From NCBI RefSeq assembly GCF_000004195.4, contig NC_030678.2:31534201-31598200 (forward strand): 64,000 nt of DNA, in the 5' to 3' direction. Below are positions 1 through 10,580 of the stretch, piece by piece (position 1 is the stretch's first letter; each line of letters opens with the position of its first letter). A program made the position numbers and the translations under genes. This DNA is from Xenopus tropicalis. Its lineage: Eukaryota > Chordata > Amphibia > Anura > Pipidae. The notes below the pieces were generated by a model. It worked only from the letters and a program-made list of their open reading frames with translations. It had not been told where the DNA came from and searched no databases.

Positions 1-1271
1 CAATAGAGTTCCTCTGCTGTAGGGAAATGATAGTATCAGTGATGTCTGGCTTCTACTCTGTTTCCTGCCTGGCGTCCTGGAAGCATAGAGATAAAGACCC
101 GCAATCACACAGCACCCCCAGCTTCACTCATACAGACCCTCTGTGTCTGGTTTATGGCAATGGCATGCATGGGAATTAGCAGCGGCTACTTGTAGGTGCC
201 TAGAAAATTATTTTTACCCTGTATTAATATATTAGCCCCAAAAACCATTAGATCAATATCTATCCAGCTACAAGTGGTGGCAGCTGCTCATTCTATTTTT
301 TTCAGCCAGGCCCAGATAAGAAAGATGTTCCTGTGGCACCTCAGGGCCACATAATGTCTCTTAAAGTTCCATGCAGCACCAGCTGTGACACTCACAGGGG
401 ACCAATTGAAGCAGGAATGACTGGTCATTGGGCCCTATGCTTACGCCTAGTTATATAATGAAACTTGCGTAGTTTACTTATGCAAAACCTAACATCACTT
501 CCATATCAAACAATGACAACACAGAGCAGGGGCAGGAAAGAGTGTAGGGTTTTAACTTGGTGCAAATTCCACTGACCTCTAATTAGCACATTAAACAATG
601 GAAGTCTCTATATGAACTGCTTATTATAGAGTAACATCAGCTGTATTGCACAGGCAAGGGGCATGGACAAAATTTTGGTACTGTGCACTTGTGTTCATGG
701 GGAGCCCATATAAATAACTTGGACGGGTCCTCAAATTTTTTGATGGTGGCCCTTATATGTGGACTTGGAGCTGTATTTACCTGGCCACGTGTTTAGTGAT
801 GTATGAAAATGGCACTAAATTTATCTTCTCATGTGTCCTTGGGTATTATACATGAAACTGGCACTATATTTATTCTGCAAGGTGTTCTGGGGTGTAATTT
901 ACATGAAGTTTAAACTGTATTTATCCTCCAGTGCCGTATTATATGTGGAAGTGGCCCTAGGATAATATGAGGTAATGTAAATTATGTCTTAATTATCGTC
1001 CCCGAACACAAAAATGACACCATTGCTCATGAAGGACATCAGTTACATGGGAGTCTGACTTGACTATAATTCTTGGCAAGGCAACCAGTGCCCATGAGCC
1101 TTCAGACAGAGCCAGTTACATCAGGTTTAGCCATACTGGGCATGCTAGGCCTTAGTAAAAGCTCAGCCAGCCACTGGTTCTTTGTGGGATATATTTTATA
1201 TTGTAATTGTCTGCTTGGAAAAGTTCTGGCCCCTTACTAATGTAGCACCTGTGCCAAATGGAACAAACAGA
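1..1271. other. intronic sequence; degenerate short tandem repeat at ~750-955
   Basis: AT-rich with no exon. Around 750-955 a phrase like CATGAAACTGGCACTATATT recurs four times, at about 45-51 bp intervals and strongly diverged: an old tandem repeat. Nothing else was recognised. Confidence 0.4.
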
Positions 1272-1375
1272 ATGCATGCCTCCCAACTGTTCTGGTTTCT
1301 GCAGGACAGCCTCGATTTTAATTTTGGAACCCACAATCCGGGCCCTTAGTTTAAATGTCCCAATTTGCCAACTTT
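1272..1375. mobile_element. fragment of a repeat end (CCTCCCAACTGT type)
   Basis: GCATGCCTCCCAACTGTTCT followed by a Cys-rich-looking GGACAGC stretch and CCGGGCCC resembles the right end of the element at 37.49-37.55 kb read in reverse (CGGGACAGTTGGGGGGTATG). It is a diverged fragment. I found no target duplication. Confidence 0.35.
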
Positions 1376-1557
1376 TTTACAGGAGTTTCAGCTTGGAAAA
1401 GGGAGGCAGAGAGAGATAAAAAGCATGGGAGCACTGGGAAACACAAGTTTGTGGTATTCTGCTTGTGCAAGTGAAGGTAATGTTTTCAATCTCTCCATTT
1501 GTGCAGTGATCCTACTGGCATGTGTAGGTTTTTTTTATGGTTTTTCCTGTTACTTTA

Positions 1558-1784
1558 GGGTTGTGACACTCAGGGAGATTAGTTGCCACATGACAAATCT
1601 TCCTTGTCACAGGCATCTGATCTCCCTGAAATGCCATCCCACCAGCTAGAAAGTAAATTGCCGCATATGCCATCCCACCTACTATTTACATTCTAGCCGG
1701 TGGGATGGCATTGCATGGAGATTAGTCGCCTGCGAAAAAGAAGATTTGTCACGCGGCAACTAATTTCCCTGTGTGTCACAGCCC
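1558..1784. mobile_element. Harbinger-like foldback MITE, family A copy 1
   Basis: Imperfect inverted repeat with ends GGGTTGTGACACTCAGGGAG and a matching CTGTGTGTCACAGCCC. It is flanked by the 3-bp duplication TTA (1555-1557 and 1785-1787). Inside, two copies of ATGCCATCCCACC face each other. Known: TWA 3-bp duplications are typical of PIF/Harbinger. Same family as 20723-21004 and 24675-24922. Confidence 0.75.
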
Positions 1785-1787
1785 TTA

Positions 1788-3111
1788 TGGTCATGGTATT
1801 TAAGAGGTGTGGCTAAAAGGCAGCCATGGCCAAAAATTCACCACTGCCAGGGTGGTGAATTTATTTCTAGTTATTAAATGCTGGAATGTATGAGAACAAG
1901 AAAGGACTGGCAGTAGGCAAGGCACTTGTCATGGTTCCATGTTAGAAACCTCAGACCAAGAAAATGGCCTGCCCTGTACCTGAAACACATTTTAACTCTG
2001 TGTTGCAGCCATCTGATTCGGTTCTTACTGGTTTGACAACCTTGCAAAATTTTGGAACAACTTTGACATTTTCTGCTCTAGGAATGAACCCTGAACATTC
2101 CGGTTCATGAATCAGTGTTACTGGTATGTTGACAACTCAGTATGGAATTTTTATTGTCACTGCAGTGTTGTCATGTTGAAAAATTAACTATTATTGCAGC
2201 CCAAGCCGATGTAACTTGCCACTAGGGCAATGATGCAGTTGTCCAAGAATTTAGGCATTCCCGGCAAAAACCGGAGTGCAGGAAATAGATCTGATATAAA
2301 TTCACTCGCACTTAGGGACATGTTTATAAAATATCTGATGCCAAAAGTAGTGTAAAAGAAATGGCATATTTCTAAAGCTCTGTTGTTATCCCTATGCACA
2401 AATTAACATGTGATCATAGAAATAAGCCATTACAAAGTTAATTGGTGTGTATTTTTTCCACACTGGACAGATGCCAAAAATTACACAATCATTTTACATG
2501 ACTCAACCCACTGAAGTCAATGGGACAAATACAGGCACCAAAGAGGTGGGGTAAAAAAGTATAAGGTTCCAGCACTTATACATGGCTTATACATGGCTCA
2601 AGCCAAAGCCTCTTAATGGAAGAATTTTACAATCACCTACACATAATAAAATATGATTTTACATGGCATCCCCTGGCAAAATCACAAAGGCAATTGGGCC
2701 AATACAGAAGCTTACCTGTTCATAGCCTTCTATGGTAATGACTCTGACCCTGCTGCTTTACCTGTGGGTCAGGCAGTTATGGCCTGATTATCTGTCAGTG
2801 AGCATTTCTAAGTGGCAATGGCTTAACTGACCCACTGGCAGAGTCACATATATTACCATGGAAGTCTGTAAAGAGGTAAATTTGAGTATTTTGCTGACTA
2901 CCTACCAAGCTGTATATTGCGCATGTGGCAAAAGCCTTGAATCCTCCCCATGAGCCATAGCCCCAAGAGTATTGCTGTTTAACCCTCAGCACTAGAGGTG
3001 ATGGAACACACTGAAATTTAAAGCACACCATTAGTGAATAACAAAAATACACGGTTCTGCAGGACAGGTATGTTGTCTACCTCTCTAGTGAAAAAAAGGA
3101 TTCACTAGATT
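1788..3111. other. intronic sequence, nothing recognised
   Basis: AT-rich single-copy-looking DNA. Short open frames here lack splice signals, codon bias or recognisable similarity. Confidence 0.5.
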
Positions 3112-3135
3112 TATGGATTTTACCAAAAATGTCCT

Positions 3136-3200
3136 ATATATAGCAGTATATATCAGTATATACTATATATGTATATACAGTATATATATATATATACCAA
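3136..3200. repeat. TA-rich microsatellite
   Basis: Runs of TATATA and TATATAGCAGTATATA blocks next to the dispersed repeat that follows it. Confidence 0.7.
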
Positions 3201-3205
3201 ATCAA

Positions 3206-3610
3206 ACACAACCAGCACCAAGGGTCTTGTGGTTCAAACAAATATTAGTGTATTATAATTGCATGTACAACCGATGTTTCGGTCTCTTTTGGGACCTTTT
3301 TCAAGGTACAATTACATACAACAACTGTGTTTAAATAGCCTCCTCCTATGAATCCAGGGAGTACCAGTGACATCATATGCACATTAACCCCTAGTGACCA
3401 TTAACCCCCGATATCATGTAAGTAAAAAAAAAGTGCATTAGTTTTCCACATTAAATACATTGCATTTAAGTATCACACCATAATCCAACGTGCAACAATG
3501 TTAAAAATATCTCCACTACTGTGGACAGTTTGAAAGTGCAACATTGTAAAAAAATCCTCCATCTCTGTGAGTGATCTAAAGTGCAATCTTGTTAAAACAT
3601 TATAAAATAT
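3206..3610 (-). repeat. dispersed repeat with GACCGAAACATCGG motif
   Basis: On the minus strand the segment reads TTGAAAAAGGTCC, then GACCGAAACATCGG, then an A/T-rich tail, ending at the TA microsatellite. The same architecture (TTGAGGAAG or CTGATGA, GAAACGT/GAAACACG, AT-rich tail) is seen at 41.29 and 42.07 kb. Upstream of it, 3485-3605 holds three diverged ~46-bp tandem units starting GTGCAACA. Family unknown; possibly the tail of a retroelement. Confidence 0.45.
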
Positions 3611-4126
3611 ATACAGAGAATAAAATACAGTGCTGCAACTACCATACAACAGACCCCGTGACTAAGGGGGTCCTGGTTTAGACTTTGGTGCCACCTCATA
3701 CTGGCCTGTGCCTTAATCCACTTCCTAACTGGTCCTGTTTGCCAAAAAATAGTTCACACGTGCCCACGTGTTGGAAGGTGTGTTGCTAGTGAGTGCAGTT
3801 CATTTGAGATGGTGGGAGCCCAAAATTCTTTTGGCTGGGGGTCCCGGGTGAGAAACTTTAAACTGGTAACAAAATAAGAAATAAAATAAGATATATAGGG
3901 GCAAAACTTGAAGCTTGTGATCAATTGTTAAAAATCTGGGACTAGGGTACCATCTTTCTGGCCAAATACCCATACCCTCTTGTATTATGCAGAATAATAC
4001 ACAGCGAATTGGCAATAGTGGCACCACTGTATGTGATACAAGAAAACCAACATATCTGTGCCTGCTATGGAAGTGCCATATACAAGAATGTCTGGCAATT
4101 AATTGCAAGTGGAATCATACAGCCCT
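3611..4126. other. intronic sequence, nothing recognised
   Basis: No exon, repeat end or structured motif stands out. Confidence 0.45.
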
Positions 4127-4134
4127 CCCATAGC

Positions 4135-4319
4135 CAGGGTCGGACTGGGACACCGGGAAAAATATTGGTGGGCCCCGGCGGGCCAGACCCGACCCTTGTG
4201 GAGCTCCCCCTGCCTGACCGCTCCTGCCCCGACGCTATGGGGAGGCTATGAGCGCGGGCCATATGGGCAGGCTATGGCCGCGGGCCCCGGTGGGCCCTTC
4301 ACCCCCCAGTCCGACCCTG
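4135..4319. mobile_element. short hAT-like MITE, family GGGTCGGACTGG
   Basis: Ends CAGGGTCGGACTGGG and CCCAGTCCGACCCTG are inverted repeats. The 8-bp duplication CCCATAGC flanks both sides (4127-4134 and 4320-4327). GC-rich interior. An 8-bp duplication and CA..TG ends fit hAT. Relatives at 53914, 58357 and 61224. Confidence 0.85.
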
Positions 4320-4405
4320 CCCATAGCTACTATGTTTTGTCTATTCTGATTTCTTCCAGGTGGATGATAATACAGAGAAGACCTGTGGTAAATGATACCT
4401 TAGAG

Positions 4406-5370
4406 CAGTGCTGTCCAACTTCTACGGTGCCGAGGGCCGGAAATTCTCTAGCATACATGGTGGAGGGCCGCTAATAGAAGCCAGTTTTGACCACTCCCCT
4501 TTTTGAAACCACACCCACTTCAAACCACACCTATTTTATCACAATGGTGGTAGCACAGCAAAATCCCAAATGCTTGGTCCTTACTGTGGGGATATCAACC
4601 ATCATTCATATGTGAAAGAATTATGTCATATTAAGATATACCCTTAAATTACATATGCCTCCTCCTCCCCTGTGGATAGCAGAGCAACCCCCAGTACATA
4701 ATTACACACCTTTGGGACCATTTAATGGCTATTTCCAACTGCTAACAAACTCCCACAACAAAACCCTGCCAGGTTCACCTCCCACAAGCAGCATAGGGCA
4801 AGCAGAGTATGGCACACACAGGCAGCACTCTGCCTGTCCTATGCTGTCTGTATGTGCCATACTCTGCCTGTCCTACCCTGCCTGTGTGTGCCATACTCTG
4901 CCTGCCCTACCCTGCCTGTGTGTGCCATACTCTGCCTTCCCTATGCTGCCTCTGTGTGCCATACTCTGCCTGCCCTACCCTTCCTGTGTGTGCCATACCC
5001 TCCCTGACCTATGCTGCCTGTGTGTCCCATACTCTACCTGCCCTATGCTGGCTGTATGTGCCATACTCTGCCTACAGTACCTATGTCTGAGGTGTGAAGA
5101 AGTGAACAATGGGAGTGATTACAGCCTGAGCCTGAGGTGTGAACACTGCAGGGGGTGAACAATGCAGGTATTAAAAGGTGTGAAAAACACAGGGGATTAC
5201 ATTTTTAAACAATACAGAGGGATTACAGCCTGAATCTGAGGTGAGAACCATGCAGGGGGCCAGTTAATCTCAGTACTGATACCATTTAATGCTTACTCAA
5301 AGGTAAACCATCAAAGCAGCCAGACAGGTGGGGGGCCACACAGAGGGGGGTCGCCAGTTGGACAGCACTG
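4406..5370. mobile_element. hAT-like non-autonomous element with internal minisatellite
   Basis: Left end CAGTGCTGTCCAACT and right end AGTTGGACAGCACTG are inverted repeats. A perfect 8-bp duplication CCTTAGAG flanks them (4398-4405 and 5371-5378). The interior has a tandem array at 4806-5078 and a second short repeated phrase (GGGATTACAGCCTGA) near 5110-5240. No transposase. The long open frames here come from stop-free repeat. Confidence 0.9.
4806..5078. repeat. ~32-bp minisatellite inside the hAT-like element
   Basis: About eight units of a pyrimidine-rich phrase such as GTGCCATACTCTGCCTGCC with small variations. Both forward frames stay open, giving Cys/Leu/Pro-rich translations. That is a composition effect. 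Confidence 0.85.
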
Positions 5371-5378
5371 CCTTAGAG

Positions 5379-6006
5379 AAACCTTAGGCCAGGTACCCTG
5401 GGAGCCAATCGAAGCTTTGGCAAAGCTAGAACTGCAAGCTAAGCTGATACAACCTTTAAAATCCATGGGGATGGAACAACAGCAAAATGCAAACATATTA
5501 ATATATTTATTTATTTCTACAAGGCAAATACAAAATAAATTAAAAGACATTTGAATCAGCAGCTGCTCTGGCCTGAGATTCCCTCTCCGTATGACAATCC
5601 TGTTTATAAGAGTCATTACTGGACAGTTTTTGTGCCACACCAACCCTGACCATGGAAAACTTTGAAATTAATCAGAAAAAAATGTAGTAATAACAATAAT
5701 TATAAAGATAAGTGCTCTGTCCTCATTCACCAAATGCCATTGCTCACATTCAATTCCCCAATATTCTTTGCAAACTGCTGTTCAGTTACAGCTGGGTATC
5801 CCAAACATAATGTGAGCGCTGAGCTGTGTGCACATGATCATCTGATTGGATAAGACATATTTTACCCAATTTGGTAGAACAGGAAGGGAATGTTATCACA
5901 CTTGGCTTCACATATATCTTTATTAATGTTCCTTGAAGCACCTGAGTAAAAGGTTTTGTCTTCCCTCCTTCCTGCTCTCTGAAGTTTAATTCTGCTACTT
6001 TCAAAT
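5379..6006. other. intronic sequence, nothing recognised
   Basis: AT-rich spacer between the hAT-like element and the Harbinger-like pair. No supported feature. Confidence 0.45.
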
Positions 6007-6009
6007 TTA

Positions 6010-6371
6010 GGCTGATGCCACACGTGGCATTTTTACCCTGCATATTTTCTAATTCTCTCGGCGGTTGAAAAACGCACGATATCATCATCCATAGAAATAA
6101 CTTGAAAAGACTTGAAGCAAACCACACAAAGCGTAAATACGCTAGAAAACGCCTTACCATGGATTTTTCAAGCGTTTGCCAAAATACGCCAGTATTTGCA
6201 CAGCAAGCTATTCCTATGTATACACAAAGGCAGCTGCCAGACCTGGCGGAAATACGCTGCGTTTTTTACTATTTTGCACTATTAGCACCATGGACAGGGG
6301 CTGTGTGGCTTGTGCAGCGTTTTTAGGCTGAGAAAATATGCAGTGTAAAAACGCCACGTGTGGCATCAGCC
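6010..6371. mobile_element. Harbinger-like MITE, family B
   Basis: Perfectly matching ends GGCTGATGCCACACG and CGTGTGGCATCAGCC, with TTA on both sides (6007-6009 and 6372-6374). The interior is rich in AAACGC-type CpG words and foldback arms around TTTTCTAATT.../CGCTGCG. Low divergence between the ends suggests a fairly young insertion. Confidence 0.8.
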
Positions 6372-6400
6372 TTAGGGATTGCACAAACAAAGCGGTTTAC

Positions 6401-6713
6401 GGTAAGAACCCACAGAGCGAGTTACTTGCCCACAATAGTTCTCTGCTATAGCGGGCGAATAACCGCTCTGAAAAAGCTTTCCACCAGTGACAATAGAAGT
6501 TGCCGGAGGAAAGCCCTTTGTATCGCTTTGGTAATCCGAAGTCACACAAAGTTTCCTCCTGCAGGCAACTTTGCACGACTTTGAAAACCAAAGGGCTTTC
6601 CTCCGGCAACTTCTATTGTCACCGGTGGAAAGCTTTTTCAGAGCGGTTACTTGCCCGCCCGCTATAGCAGAGAACTATCGCTGGCGATAAACTTGCTCCA
6701 TGGGTTCTTAACC
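6401..6713. mobile_element. long foldback MITE, family C
   Basis: Near-complete palindrome. The left half contains GGTAAGAACCCA, GCTATAGCGGGC, GAAAAAGCTTTCCACC and GTTGCCGGAGGAAAG. The right half carries their reverse complements in mirrored order, ending TGGGTTCTTAACC. Flanked by TTAC on both sides (a 3- or 4-bp duplication). It starts only 29 bp after the previous MITE. Confidence 0.75.
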
Positions 6714-7745
6714 TTACATAATTAAGATTCAGGGGCTGTGAGTCACTGGGCCCTATGGAGCTCCATTAGCATAACAACACTTAAACACATAAACGAAAGC
6801 TGGATATGGATATAAGACATGGGTTACATCACAGTTAGTAGGGTTGCCACCAGTCTCTGGTTTGAGAAATAGGTGGGGGCGTAACATGGGGTGGGAAATG
6901 GGTGGAGTGCGTAAGGAAATGGGTGGAGTATAGGCGGGACTGTACTTATAAGAATTAATCCTTTAGCAGGGAGGGATTTGTTGGTTATTACAAATTTAGT
7001 GGCAATTATAGTGCAAAGTTTTGGAACCACAGTTCTATATAAGGAAAGCTGATTTTTTTGTGATTGTATAAATAAGCTCAGGCAGCACCGTCACACACCC
7101 TGTACCGAACCTGATTTCTTTATCTTTTTGTAATTTGTACGGTTCATATAAAATGTCAGACTAAAGATTGTAGTGTACAGTACCATAATTCTGTTTAATG
7201 ACCTTATTCACGAGTAACAAACGGGCCAAACATTAATATCACATCTAAACACAAACGTGCCATAAATGAGCTCTGAATTTAATTTCCTGGGGCTTTACCC
7301 TTTAATACACACATTCCACTGTGCTGCCATCCCACTGATATTTATTTGACATTCGCCTCGGCTCCTGAAAAGCAACAATGATATCCTTGTATTTTTAATA
7401 CCACATTTACCTCAAATATCACTAGCATTGTGTCTCTGATTAAAGGGGAAGCATCAGCAGGGAATATGCAGAGTGTGAAACACTTTCTAAACGTCATATA
7501 AAGTACATTTCATTACAATACGGAAGCTTTCTTTATGCTGGTAATATATACACACAGATATAATATATATTATATAATAATAAGTGGCCTATCCTACTAT
7601 ATAAAAGATCAACACATTTCTGTGAGCCCCTCAGTCCCCAGTCAGCAGGGTTTATTAATAAACACAAACAAAAGCATAATGGGCTAAAATTGAGAGCTGT
7701 ATTGTGGCTAAAAAACATGCAAATACTTATATATAAATAAGGCCC
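6714..7745. other. intronic sequence with one repeat fragment and TA-rich tract
   Basis: 6838-6960 (GGGTTGCCACCAG, then several GGTGGAGT/GGTGGGG words) looks like a worn repeat end. 7540-7590 is TATA-rich. The rest is unremarkable. Confidence 0.35.
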
Positions 7746-7746
7746 A

Positions 7747-7893
7747 GCAGGTTCTGACTTTAAAATGGGCCCTGGCATTACAAGTACGCAGAGGCCTAAA
7801 CAGCCCTCCCAACAATCAAATAAACAGTGACTGCCTATGGCATCTTACAGCAGCCCCTCTGGCATTTGCCAGAATCCACAGGTTGCCAGATGG
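7747..7893 (+). mobile_element. ~150-bp MITE, family GGCATTTGCCAGAATCCACA
   Basis: Diagnostic phrases TGGGCCCTGGCATT, CAGAGGCC, TATGGCATCTTACAGCAG and CCCCTCTGGCATTTGCCAG in this order. Same order at 13961, 22180, 29465, 58135 and (reverse) 15486. No tRNA-type A/B boxes, so I call it a DNA MITE rather than a SINE. Confidence 0.7.
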
Positions 7894-8010
7894 AGGTGTA
7901 TTAGCCAACCAGATTCATCATAGGTTTGTTAACTGTGGTTCTATGATTGTTTTTGAAATATAAGATACAGATTATGTTGTATAACAGTGTTAGTTATCAT
8001 TAATACACAG

Positions 8011-8120
8011 CAGGGATGTCCCACCTGCAGCCCTACAGCATTCTTAAACTGCAATTCCCAACCTTTAGCTGTTGTAGGGATGCTGGGAGTTGTAGTCTAA
8101 TGCGAGGGTCCTTCATCCTT
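8011..8120 (+). mobile_element. hAT-like fragment (GGGATGTCC...GCTGGGAGTTGTAGT)
   Basis: Starts CAGGGATGTCCCACCTG, similar to the hAT end at 32322, and contains GGGATGCTGGGAGTTGTAGT. Truncated on the right. No clear target duplication. Confidence 0.45.
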
Positions 8121-9328
8121 CATGTTCCCTGCTAACATCATCTTGTTGGAACAGTAGCTGTACTTTTGGAATGGGACAAACTGGATTCCAAGTCAGTATA
8201 ACTAGTAAGACAGCATTGTTAGAGGGAACTGTGAAGCAGCTTGACATAGGGGCAGATTTGTTCCTCCTGACTAGTAACGATTGTTATCTCTGGGGAAAGA
8301 ATGATCGTTTAGACTCCCAGCCTTATGTAACATGCAATAGATTTTATCCATTCCTAAAGTCACCCCATAGACCTGCATTGCACAACTGCTTCTTTACAGA
8401 TAGCTTCTCTGATAAAGTTGTGTACAGCCATGCAACCTTTCTGCCCATCTGAAACAACAGAATTCAGCGGCTGAGAACCTGCCCAAAGCTTCCGATGAAA
8501 GAACATTTCCATTCAGGAAAAATATGGATCAATGAGATTGGAACTGCTGGGAAAATGCCAGGAAAGATTTAGGAATCATAAATTTGACCTTTGATAAATT
8601 CCACATGATATAGTCATAGGTCCCATTTGGCACTGGGAATGAGGCGTATATAGAGATGATCTGAGAATGTAACAGAATCTTCTATGATATAATGCAAGCA
8701 CATTTACTAACAGGGTGCAGATCTGGCCCAGAGCAGCCAATTTGATCAGCCTTATGTAATCAGAAAAATGTTGTTTGATTGGTTGCTATAGATAAATGAA
8801 CCAGAGTAAATTGCCAGTATCCCCTGACAGCTTTCAAATAATGCATATGCAATATATAATTATTGATATATTAACAATATATATTTACTATTCTCCAGAC
8901 AGAAGAAGGGGCACAATATCACATCCCTTAGTGCTAAAGGACAGAGCACTTATGCCCAGGGGAATGGCTACACCTAAGTGCCACCTCCCTCCAACCCATC
9001 ATGAATATAAATCAGCAGAAAGCAGGCAGCACTGCATTCATCTAGCAGCAAGTCACTGTGCGCCAAAATACGTTTACCACTTTACAGTTGATAAACTTGG
9101 GCAGGAGACGTCTCATCTTCTTCCAATATGGCTTGACTGTATGTGTCGATATGCAAGAGCGTGTCCTCACCCCTCACATATCTGGCATCTGTCTGAAACC
9201 CAATTTGGTTGGCAACTTATACCAATGCAAAAGTGCTTTGTATTTTACAGAAGGCATCTTGCGATCCAGCAATACAACAGGGGAATTTGTCTGGAAAATT
9301 TTGCCCAACTGCCTCTTCAATTTTAATA
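8121..9328. other. intronic sequence, nothing convincing
   Basis: Contains open frames of 93 and 176 codons on the plus strand without recognisable similarity. Around 8740-8800 a phrase TTTGATTGGTTGCTATAGAT recurs in form at 44.19 kb, probably an old repeat scrap. Confidence 0.35.
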
Positions 9329-9378
9329 TTTAGGCACATGGGCGTCCGCAGAAAATTTTCCAAGGGGGGGCAAGTAAG

Positions 9379-9442
9379 CTAGTATCATCCTGCAACAGAT
9401 AAATATATATATATATTTTTTTTTTTTGCAGGATGATACTAG
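9379..9442. repeat. 16-bp perfect inverted repeat with AT loop
   Basis: CTAGTATCATCCTGCA (9379-9394) and TGCAGGATGATACTAG (9427-9442) flank a 32-nt AT/T-run loop. It sits next to the terminal repeat of copy 1 and is absent from copies 2 and 3. Confidence 0.85.
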
Positions 9443-9696
9443 GGGAGGCTAAATATGGCCCATACACAGACTGACCTACAGCTAATGTGACACTTAGTGG
9501 ATTCGCTGCTGACGTAAAAAGTTAACCTCCCAACTACCTCTTGCCGTTCCCACTGACTTCCAGGGATACTGCGCAAAAGTGCGGGTGGGGGTGCTTTTTT
9601 TTTTTACCCTAAAATGTTTAGTATTAGTAGTAAAAGTATTCATACGCGCACTTCTGTTAGGGGATCTGCAAACATTTGTGTTTGGGATCAGTTAGC

Positions 9697-10093
9697 TTCA
9701 AGGGGTAGTTCGCATTCGAATTCACTTTTATTTTTAATGGTTTTTCAGTTATTTAGCTTTTTGTTCAGCAGCTCTCCATTTGGTATTTCAGCAGCTATCT
9801 GGTTGCTAGGGTCTTATTTACCCTAGCAACCAGGTAGTGATTTAAACAAGAGATGGGAATATGAATAGTTAAGGGGCCTACTTGGAAAAATAAGTAATAC
9901 AAAATTATAATAATAATAAAATTGTAGCCTCACAGAGCACTATTTTTTGGCCCCCATTTGAAATCTGTATAGAGGCAGAAGAGAAAGGCAAATTATTCAA
10001 AAAAATTAATTAGGAAGACCAATTGCAAAGTTGCTAGGAATAGGCCATTTTATAACATACTAAAGGTTAACTTAAAAGTGAACCACCCCTTTA
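9697..10093 (+). mobile_element. T2/Kolobok-like MITE nested in copy 1
   Basis: Begins TTCAAGGGGTAGTTCGC and ends GTGAACCACCCCTTTAG, a worn version of TTAAAGGGGTAGTTCAC with inverted right end. Same element and same host position as 60760-61189. It was therefore already in the host family before these copies spread. Confidence 0.75.
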
Positions 10094-10144
10094 GATGTGT
10101 TTATGTTAGTTTTATAGCAAGAAAGGCAGTGGGTACTGACTCCC

Positions 10145-10295
10145 CATTATATACAGTGAGACGCAGTCCGTATTTACAAACCCAGCACATTATATACAGT
10201 GAGGAGCAGTCCGTATTTACAAACCCAGCACATTATATACAGTGAGACGCAGTCCGTATTTACAAACCCAGCACATTATATACAGTGAGGAGCAG
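10145..10295. repeat. ~43-bp tandem repeat, 3-4 units
   Basis: Unit CATTATATACAGTGAGACGC plus AGTCCGTATTTACAAACCCA, repeated with GAG/GAC variants. This is the same position in the element where copy 2 carries its 34-bp array. Confidence 0.9.
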
Positions 10296-10580
10296 TGGGT
10301 ACAGATGGCAGATATTCAGGCCCTGGCACTATAACACTGGCACTGATACACAACATTGGCCCCACTGTAACTTACTATAAATGAACAAAACAATGACAAA
10401 AAAAAAAAAAAATAGTAAGTGCAAAAAACAACAACACATATATAAACACACAATGAGCTTTTTCAGAGGGAAAGAGTTAACTTACCCTCCATGTGTTAGG
10501 GTAGGGGATAGATTATAAATTATTATAGATGTCAGGTCAGGCAAAAAACAATTTAATGTCAGCTAGTGATTCTTTAGAAC

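Noticed and set aside
4655..5158. 167-codon Cys/Leu/Pro-rich frame
   Set aside because: Lies wholly inside the hAT-like element, over its minisatellite; an alternative frame over the same array is equally open.
7747..7893. tRNA-derived SINE
   Set aside because: The ~150-bp family has no A/B boxes and no A-rich tail; its ends look more like a DNA MITE.
8796..9326. 176-codon plus-strand frame
   Set aside because: No recognisable domain, no splice sites or CpG promoter. An overlapping frame of 91 codons is open in the same place.
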